From the NCBI RefSeq assembly GCF_007655135.1, contig NC_045132.1:14508001-14572000 (forward strand): a stretch of 64,000 nt of DNA. Direction: 5' to 3'. Of the stretch, positions 56,828 to 64,000 are shown in pieces; positions within the stretch are counted from its first letter, which is position 1, and each line of letters begins with the position of its first letter. A model generated the notes under the pieces. The model saw nothing but the letters and a program-made list of their open reading frames with translations, was not told the origin of the DNA and did no database searches. The DNA comes from Punica granatum (Eukaryota > Streptophyta > Magnoliopsida > Myrtales > Lythraceae). A program made the position numbers and the translations under genes.

Positions 56828-57923
56828 GGTTGTCAGAATCGCGATTCTATGTAGAATCGGTCAAGGGTCATAGAATCGTGAATCGCGACTCGAATCGTGA
56901 ATCGTAAGATTCTACCTGTAATTAAAAAAATGACATATATATATATATATAACATACTTCACTAAGCAAAAAAATCAATTCTTGTTTAAAATAAAGATCA
57001 CGAACCAACAAATCAATAATAAATCATAAAAACACAAAATATCATTACAAATTATCGAAATTCAAGGTCCAAAATCCAAATCATAATTTAAACTCCCAAA
57101 ATAAAAAGTTTTCTTTTGGTATTTTCAGTCATAGTACATCTGTGAATTTGGGCAGGCTCGCAGTTGTCAACATTCTTTCGCAACAATCAACATTCTTTCC
57201 TCTAATTCCCAATTTCTTCCACAAGTAGACATTCGAGTAAAGAGTGGGCTTGATAGGAGTCGATCAAAATTTTGAAGTGAAATAGAAAAGCAAAGGCAGC
57301 GGAGGCTGCAGAGTCACTAATTTGAATGAACACGTGTTTGAGAAATCGAATCTTTATCGATATATCACAATCAATGATGTCGGGACTCGAGAAGTTTAGG
57401 GAAAGGAGAATTAGAGCTCAGAATCGGAGACTGTACCTGCCATGCCCCGGTCGAAGCTCGAAGTACCCGAGAAAGTAATCGCAACTCTGCCACTTGGAGA
57501 AGGTGGATGGAAGCTTAGACAAGCAAGCTTGTCGGAAGAAGTAGGTGGTGGATCGTCAATCGAAGCTCGTATAAGCAAGCAGGTGGATGGAAGATTTCGT
57601 CGAAAACTAGAAGATTTAGGGGCAATGGTCGAAGGGTCGAAGGTCGGATTGGAAGGATGGGAGAAATTAGGGTTCATCCGATTGGAAAGACAGAAGAAAG
57701 GGCGGGCGGGAGAGGGCTTTGGCCCACTTCTGGGCCCGGGCTTGGGCCGAATCAAGCCTGAACGTAGAATCGCAGAATCGGTCCGATTCTGCGATTCTAC
57801 GATTCAGTACGCGATTCGGTCACGATTCCACAATCCCGACTCACCTAGTAGAATCGGAATCGGTGACCCCCCTTGAATCGTAGAATCGTACGATTCTACG
57901 ATTTGAATCGCGATTCTGACAAC
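56828..57923. mobile_element. GAATCG-rich inverted-repeat element, 15-bp flank duplication
   Basis: The left end GGTTGTCAGAATCGCGATTC pairs with the right end GAATCGCGATTCTGACAAC. Both arms (about 100 bp left, about 150 bp right) are dense in GAATCG/CGATTC, many of them palindromic (TAGAATCGTACGATTCTA). The interior at 57380-57760 is GC-richer with an open frame (57442-57876 +) of no known domain. Flanks CATGATTCCCTACAA (56813-56827) and CATGATTCCCTATAA (57924-57938) match at 14 of 15 bases. No transposase. Superfamily not settled. Confidence 0.75.
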
Positions 57924-57938
57924 CATGATTCCCTATAA

Positions 57939-58645
57939 ATACATGCATGTTAATACATAGTTATGCTTCTTCGCACCCACAATGCTCGATAAGCTCATAT
58001 GTGCTGCGGCAGCTGCGCTCAAGATAGATTGTGTGGTTCGTGGATCGGACATGTCGATGACTTGATTTTTCTTGCCATGACAGAAATTGTCTGGCCCCAT
58101 GCATCTTGTCTTATATAAACAGCCAAGCTTCCTATTACCTAAGTTGTTATTTTCATGCCCACATAGCAACCGATAGAAAATCCGAAAATTGCATAAATTT
58201 CGCAAGCCAAAGATTGTTGAGAGTAACCGCAATTAGAGTTGGAGATACATGTGGCATTTTGTTGCAATCTTAAACCGAACCGAATTATTTTGGTTCAGTT
58301 TTTATCTATTCCTAGGTCGGCTCAATTTGCAAAAAATAGTTTCGAGAGTTCTCGTAACTCAGTTTGTCTCGGATTGAGCCGATTGGACTCCAAAATTTTC
58401 AACAAACATGTTTACTAAGAGCAATAGCATAATAAAAGAGGAAAAATTAAAAGAAGACCACATAAACAAATCACAATAATATTCTAACAGACCAGAAAGA
58501 AAAGGGAATGAAGACGAACGCGGTGTGAATAAAAATGTTCAGACACCTGTTTTTGTTAAGTTTTTTTATTCGAATATTATAAATAGAGAAAATTCACGAT
58601 TGAGAGAGTTTTATCTTTTGGTGAACTTAATTGACTTTGAAGGAC
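57939..58645. other. Intergenic DNA
   Basis: No gene supported. The open frame 57933-58232 (-) has no recognised domain. Confidence 0.5.
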
Positions 58646-59203
58646 TGTTGGTCCGCCCATGAGGAACCGACCTGAATTCGGAATCCGTTCCGAGTTCATA
58701 CACACTCTTTCTCGATAATGAATGTGTCGACCACTATTAGTCTCCTATTAAGAGGGTAGAGTAATGGGTATTCAAAGTAGAGGTCATAGAAATTGATTTA
58801 TATAACTCCATGCCATTGTCTCTCGGCCATTAATCCATGATTAATGGGTCAGTTGGCAGCACATTATATGAAGCCATTACACTGAGCGTGAGTCTGGGTG
58901 CATGCAAAGAGATTTTGGCAAGTGTAATACGAGACAGACAGAGAGAGACATTTGAGTGGTGTGGGAGATCGTGCTCCTATTAGCGAAAGTACGTGAGAAA
59001 GAACTTGTGTTGTGGATTGTGTTTGGTCCTCCCTCAATACGTAGTGAGGATCCATTGCTAGAGCTTTGTTAGATTTTGTTCCTGTTGGTGGCCCGGTACG
59101 GGATCAATCCTGTGATTTTCTTGAATTCGACTCAAAACTTTACTCGAAGTAATATCGGGTTATTTCATTTTGGGTTCATAATACGGGTCATGTTTTCCAA
59201 CAG
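58646..59203 (+). repeat. Probable solo LTR
   Basis: Begins TGTTGGTCCGCCC and ends CATGTTTTCCAACA, so it has TG...CA with short inverted ends, a length (558 bp) usual for LTRs, and a TATA-like TTTATATAACTCC near 58797. No internal retrotransposon coding adjoins it on either side, hence solo LTR. No clear 5-bp duplication was found (AGGAC against GACTT). Confidence 0.55.
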
Positions 59204-60266
59204 ACTTGAACCTAAATTACCCAAAATCTATCGGGCCAGGTAGTGATCACGCTGAAGGAACGAAAAAAAAAAAGAAAAAAAAAAGAGGGAATGAAGACAA
59301 AAATGAAAACCGGTTTCTGTCGTTGTCGACACGGTTGACTGCCAAGTGACTGAGTGTAAGAATTTATGCACACTGAAATTAAAATGCCATGAGCCCTAAT
59401 CCCCAAAGTTTGACATATCTTCATCTCCTTTTATCTTCGGGGAAGTGGATGCTTTGTGAATGGCGGCCCAAATTCTCCATGAAGTAATTGGTCGTCCAGT
59501 TTATGATCGTCCAGATTTCAAGAACATTTCAACTGGTACTACTATCAAACATAATAATTGCTGAATAATATATACATATATATATATATATATATTAATA
59601 TATTCGACAGTGATTTTCAAAGTTTCATAATTACATTTTATCTTTTAATATATTTTCATCAATTTTAGTTTCTTACTCTACTCTCTTACAATATATCGAG
59701 ACAATTTCATCCATGTTGCCGTATTTAGACTAATTTTTACTTATTCATGTGTCTTCTATCCAGGGTCGTTAAAACTATAATACAAATTCGAAATGAGTTC
59801 TGTGTACAATAATTGAAACGGATACCTTCGATTATATCCTTTAAATGGTGCCTTAATATATTCCATAATAGAGTACCCTACGTATCCAAAATCATCTCAA
59901 AAGTTCGAGTGAGAAAGAAACAAATTCTTCGATATTACCAATCACATATAGACTTCGTTATCTTCAAGATTCCCAGGAGTCTTTTATGCCTCGTACACAT
60001 CTTCTATAATATATATTTATTCAGATATTTCATTGGTTTTACGTTTTCCTCCGCATTTTTCAATTATTTAAAGATATTGATTACAGGTCCCGTAAGGACC
60101 CTTGATGGCGAGTGAGGTCATTTTTCCCACTCCCCCAATTCTTTTTTCTTTATTAATGTTTCATTTTTAAAATTTTCCTATTTAAATAATATAAAAATTT
60201 CATTCCAAATCTATTTATCACCGATTTAAGTATTCTCTTCTTATTTGTCCCACACTCAATGTATTC
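59204..60266. other. AT-rich intergenic DNA
   Basis: No gene supported. An alternating AT tract lies near 59568-59602. The open frame 59813-60115 has no recognised domain. Confidence 0.5.
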
Positions 60267-60274
60267 GGCGAGTA

Positions 60275-60840
60275 TAGGGGTGGCAATATGTATCGTGTCG
60301 TGTTTAAACAGGTCGCGTCTAAACGAGTTCGTGTCAAAAAGCTCTAAACTCGAACAAGACACGTTTAATAAACGTGTCAAGACTTTTAAACACGAAAACG
60401 ACACGTTTAATTACAGGTTGACACGGATACGACATGTCTAACTCATTTAACTAAGTGTGTCTAATGTGTATGTATATTTACCTACACGAAATGACACTAT
60501 TTACTTTTAGGTACATATTATATCTACATGATATGACCCTATTAACTTCAATTACATGTTACCACACGATTGATATGATAAAAACACTATAAACGGGTGA
60601 TTTATATAAACAAATTTACATGATTTTAGTGTATTTTCTTCTATAAATTAATACAATATGTTAAATAAATTTATTAACACGATAATGCATAATATAAATT
60701 GCTCTAATTATGTCTAAACGGGTTACAAGGTTGAACATGTTTAAATACGTTTATTTATCGTGTCTAAACGGTTTGACCTATTTAACTCTGTGTCCTATTC
60801 ATGTTGTGTTATCGTACCGTATCAAATACTGTCGGCCTTA
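60275..60840. mobile_element. hAT-like non-autonomous element
   Basis: Opens TAGGGGTGGCAATATGTATC, the GGGGTGGCAA-type end common in plant hAT elements. The reversed right end (TAAGGCCGACAGTATTTGAT) is a decayed partner. The arms carry many GTGTCGTGTTTAAAC / GTTTAAATACG phrases. Flanks GGCGAGTA (60267-60274) and GGCACGTA (60841-60848) are an 8-bp duplication with two changes, matching the hAT rule. No transposase. Confidence 0.65.
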
Positions 60841-60848
60841 GGCACGTA

Positions 60849-62400
60849 GGTGGATTTTTCCACACATGGGGCTTACTGCACTCCACTTTCTTTTTTCTTT
60901 TTTCTTTTTTCTTTTTCTTTTTCTTTTTATAAGTTCCAATTTCGTATAGCTTTTCTCTTGATTTACACCAATTGATATCCCAATCCCATGAGTCCCAACT
61001 AATCTAAGTTTGAGCTGGACCGACCCATTAATGAATAAAACTCCGTAGTTGTGGATTTTCTCTATTCGCCATCAAACTCAATCATATACAAACTCGATCA
61101 ACCCATACTAAATGCATGAGGGGAGTAGGGATCCACCCAATTATTTAAGAATTTCAATTATTTTTTTTTCTATTTTCTATGTACATCACCTAATATCTCG
61201 AATTACAGTTGATCCCGAATAATCTAGGTTCGAGCCTAGTTAACCGGTGAAGGAATAATAGTGGATTTTCTTCATTCTAAACAATCAAACCAAATACATT
61301 ACTTTTGACAAAGAATACACTTATAAAGTAAATGTGGAAGTTTGTGTTGCCACATATAACCTTCTTCTTTTTTTCTTTTTTCTTTAACTCTAGCTTAATT
61401 TTTAATTATCCTTTAAAAGCGTTGTTATCTTTAATTATGATTTTTGTTAATTTCTATTCCTATTTTATGCATGTCATCTGAAACAATCGAAGGGTTTATA
61501 AATAGGATCCCAGAGTATAATCATTGAATTTAAATTATAATATCTTTTTTCTAAATATTTATAGTGACATACATATAACCACTAGATTTAGTTTCAATAT
61601 TCCGCACAAAATAAATAAATAAATAAAAATATATAGTTTCAATATATTATTTTAAATCATAACGTGTAATTCTTTTTAAATATTTATAATTTAACTATTA
61701 TTTCAATGTTATTCTAATCCAAATATATATTTTTATATTGGAATATATTTTGATGAGCTTATTTAGCCTATAAATTTATCAAATTATGAAATATAATGTG
61801 ATTACAATCAATAAAATTCAATGAAAAATTTTATTCTACGTGCAGGAAATATAGAATATATATAAATTAAGAGATTAATACTTTCACATATTCTATACGA
61901 TTATATAGAGATATGATTACAGGTCTGTCTTCACGAGGGAGCGATTGGGGTTGATTTCCCCATTTGCGGTATCCACCCCTTTCTCCCTTTTTCTTTAATT
62001 TTAAACTTTTCTATTTCTAATTTAAATTTTTTTAATATAAGTATATAAAATTTTTTTGGGACACCACTTGATATTTGAATATCCTACGAACCCAATTAAT
62101 TTATGTTCAAGCAGGGTCAACCACTAAGGAAATCTCTCTCTCCAATCATAAGTTCCAAATCACTTAAAACTAACACACATAAATTAAGAAGTTTATGTCA
62201 AGCATAGGGATTCCACCATTTTTTAATTTTATTTTTATTCATTATTTAATGTAAGAATATAAACTTTTTTGTTTTTAGCACCACCACCTAATCTTCGAAT
62301 GCCGAACAAATCTAATTAATATAGGTTCAAGTAGGGTTAGTCCACTAGAGGATAAATTTTTCTCTCCAATAACAACATCAAATCACCTAAACTAACGAAT
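60849..62400. repeat. Cluster of four diverged short repeats
   Basis: Four copies of one pattern lie at about 60850-61120, 61120-61310, 61930-62190 and 62195-62400. Each has a GGGGAGTAGGGATCCACCC-like start, a T/C-rich tract, CACCTAATATCTCGAAT or near match, then AATCTAGGTTCGAGCC or near match, and a GATTTTCTTC/TCTCTCCAA block before a TCAAATCACCTAAAC-type end. Their tRNA-like TTCGA core suggests SINE origin (inference). Confidence 0.55.
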
Positions 62401-64000
62401 GAAGGTAAGAGGTCTATTGAAATATATTATCAATTTAAGTGGAATCTTTTTATTTATGATTTTAGAAATATCCTTTTGTCGGTTAATACAAGTTTCAGCT
62501 AATCTGTTGATCGAGACTAATTCTCGCCTGGTTGATTTGGTTGTAACGAAGGCACTAATTTTTAGTGGACAAACTTTACTCCCATTACGGGTAAAGTTTT
62601 AGAATTAGCAGACTACTTAAGGCCTATTATATCGTGGTCATGGTTTTCAAATTAAATTATTTTTTATTCAAATTAATAATTGAAGAATCTTTTTCAAACC
62701 ACGTCATCATGCAGGTGACAACCTAGTAACAGTTAAGACAATATACATATAAGCCATTTCAAATGATAATTTATGACGGAAATTTGCACTTAATATCATC
62801 GAGGAAAGAGAACTTTATAACCACCTGTGCGAATCTTGACTTACGATTTTCTAATAAAGTTATATTTTAGACTCGGAATATATTACGCGATGAACAAACT
62901 CGAGTTTGTAGATAATATATTTTCATTTTTTCTAAATATAAATAAAAATGAGTTATTTTGTAATAAAAATTAGTGAAACTTAAAAGTGGTTATAAATAAA
63001 ACTATTCTGAAAGAACTTGTTTACATTTCTAACATATTATGATTTTGACTATATTTAGTAAGAGAGTAAAATTAGGACTTCTTTTCTAAAATTAACTTTC
63101 AATAAAAATAAGAAATAATATCACCGAAAAAAAATAAGAAATAATAATTTTTAAAATTTTAATTTCCTAGGATATTAATAAATATAACCTTTTGACCCGT
63201 GGCATCCCTCGGGATCAATTGCCTAGTTATTCATTATGATATTTAAATTAGGTACTAATTAATAGATGAAATAAGATGAAATAAGATGAAATTCATGTTT
63301 AAAATAATTAAAACTGAGTTATGTAAAGGATTATATTTTTTGGATAAGGTTTGAGGGATTATATTATTTCTATAATGAAAAACTATATATATTTATATCA
63401 TAAAATATTTTCAATGATTCTACATGATATTTTATTGATACATTTATTTTTCTCTTCTAAAAGTATTAATAATAAAATTATATTTCATGTGCAATGCACA
63501 TGATTCTTTCATGAGCATAAACTATATATTTTAATATGAACAAACAAATATAATCCACGTTGAATATGAAATTTTCTCTGTTCATAGAGATAGAAGATTA
63601 TAAAGTTGGTGTTTATCGAATCACATGATTTTTGGATATAAACGTGACTTTATCCCATAAGCTCATTGGGGGTTGATTATAGACCTTGTTGCATTGTGAC
63701 AGTACTTTATATGAACATTGATGTCTTGTGAACTCACATGAATCGTAAAATCTATTTTGATACCATATATAAATCCACAAGGTAGTATAAAATTTATGTC
63801 CAATTCAGAAGTTTTCATAAGTGATACAACTCAACCATCTTATACAATAAAGTATTTCTCATCTTTTGTTTATGGCATGGGATTTCAACTTTCAACAAAT
63901 ACAGTCTCATAAGAGAGAAGGAAGTGTTGGGCCGGCTTCTCTCTTATGTGCATTATGGTCCAAGGCCCATGTGGATTAAAACTCACATGGATGGTACTTG
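62401..64000. other. AT-rich intergenic DNA to the window end
   Basis: No gene recognised. Near 63922 a purine-rich run (AGAGAGAAGGAAG) is followed by TGTTGGGCCGGC, which could be a polypurine tract against an LTR that continues beyond the window; this cannot be tested here. Confidence 0.4.

Noticed and set aside
57442..57876. 144-residue open frame in the GAATCG element
   Set aside because: It runs into the terminal inverted repeat and has no domain match. Considered transposon interior.
63922..64000. Possible LTR start (TGTTGGGCC) at the window end
   Set aside because: Only ~70 bp are visible; no partner LTR or internal domain is in the window, so no element was called.

Overview
The window is plant nuclear DNA, almost certainly a eudicot. 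It is AT-rich and intron-bearing, with plant-type GT-AG splicing. It is full of Ty1/copia LTR retrotransposons, long-inverted-repeat elements (MITEs) and tRNA-derived SINE-like repeats. No rRNA, tRNA, organellar or bacterial gene was seen. The bHLH gene resembles, from memory of the family, grapevine MYC1 and other rosid TT8 proteins, so a woody rosid is likely; the species cannot be fixed from this sequence alone.

Three protein-coding genes look real. (1) At 4.2-5.2 kb (+), a single-exon FANTASTIC FOUR (FAF)-like gene, a family tied to shoot-meristem size. (2) At 41.5-44.1 kb (+), a seven-exon gene for a p31comet / MAD2L1-binding protein homologue (spindle checkpoint and meiosis). (3) At 45.6-53.2 kb (-), an eight-exon TT8-type bHLH factor (subgroup IIIf; flavonoid, anthocyanin and proanthocyanidin control) with a 15-nt micro-exon. 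Genes 2 and 3 are convergent and about 1.5 kb apart. All three models keep frame across every junction I worked out by hand.

Most of the rest is transposon. Three copia elements all lie on the minus strand: 11.34-16.32 kb (LTR about 200 bp, TSD GTTTC), 21.0-25.95 kb (LTR about 135 bp, TSD CCTCC) and 27.46-35.37 kb (LTR about 1.6 kb, TSD GTCC+G/A). The third sits inside the gag region of an older Ty3/gypsy element whose 5' LTR and primer-binding site are at 36.48-37.01 kb. All are broken by stops and frameshifts. Further relics are a gag-protease piece at 2.0-2.9 kb, an RNase H tail at 38.1 kb, a likely solo LTR at 58.65-59.2 kb and an LTR scrap at 17.25 kb.

Several inverted-repeat DNA elements have readable target-site duplications: two copies of one 9-bp-TSD (Mutator-like) family at 0.6-1.1 kb and 40.7-41.1 kb; another at 5.5-6.0 kb; a 1.2-kb Pack-MULE-like element at 8.45-9.63 kb; a hAT-like element at 60.3-60.8 kb; and a 1.1-kb GAATCG-rich element at 56.8-57.9 kb with an unusually long 15-bp flank duplication. 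One MITE copy interrupts one unit of a tandem repeat whose other unit preserves the empty site. The last 4 kb are AT-rich with diverged short repeats and no recognisable gene.
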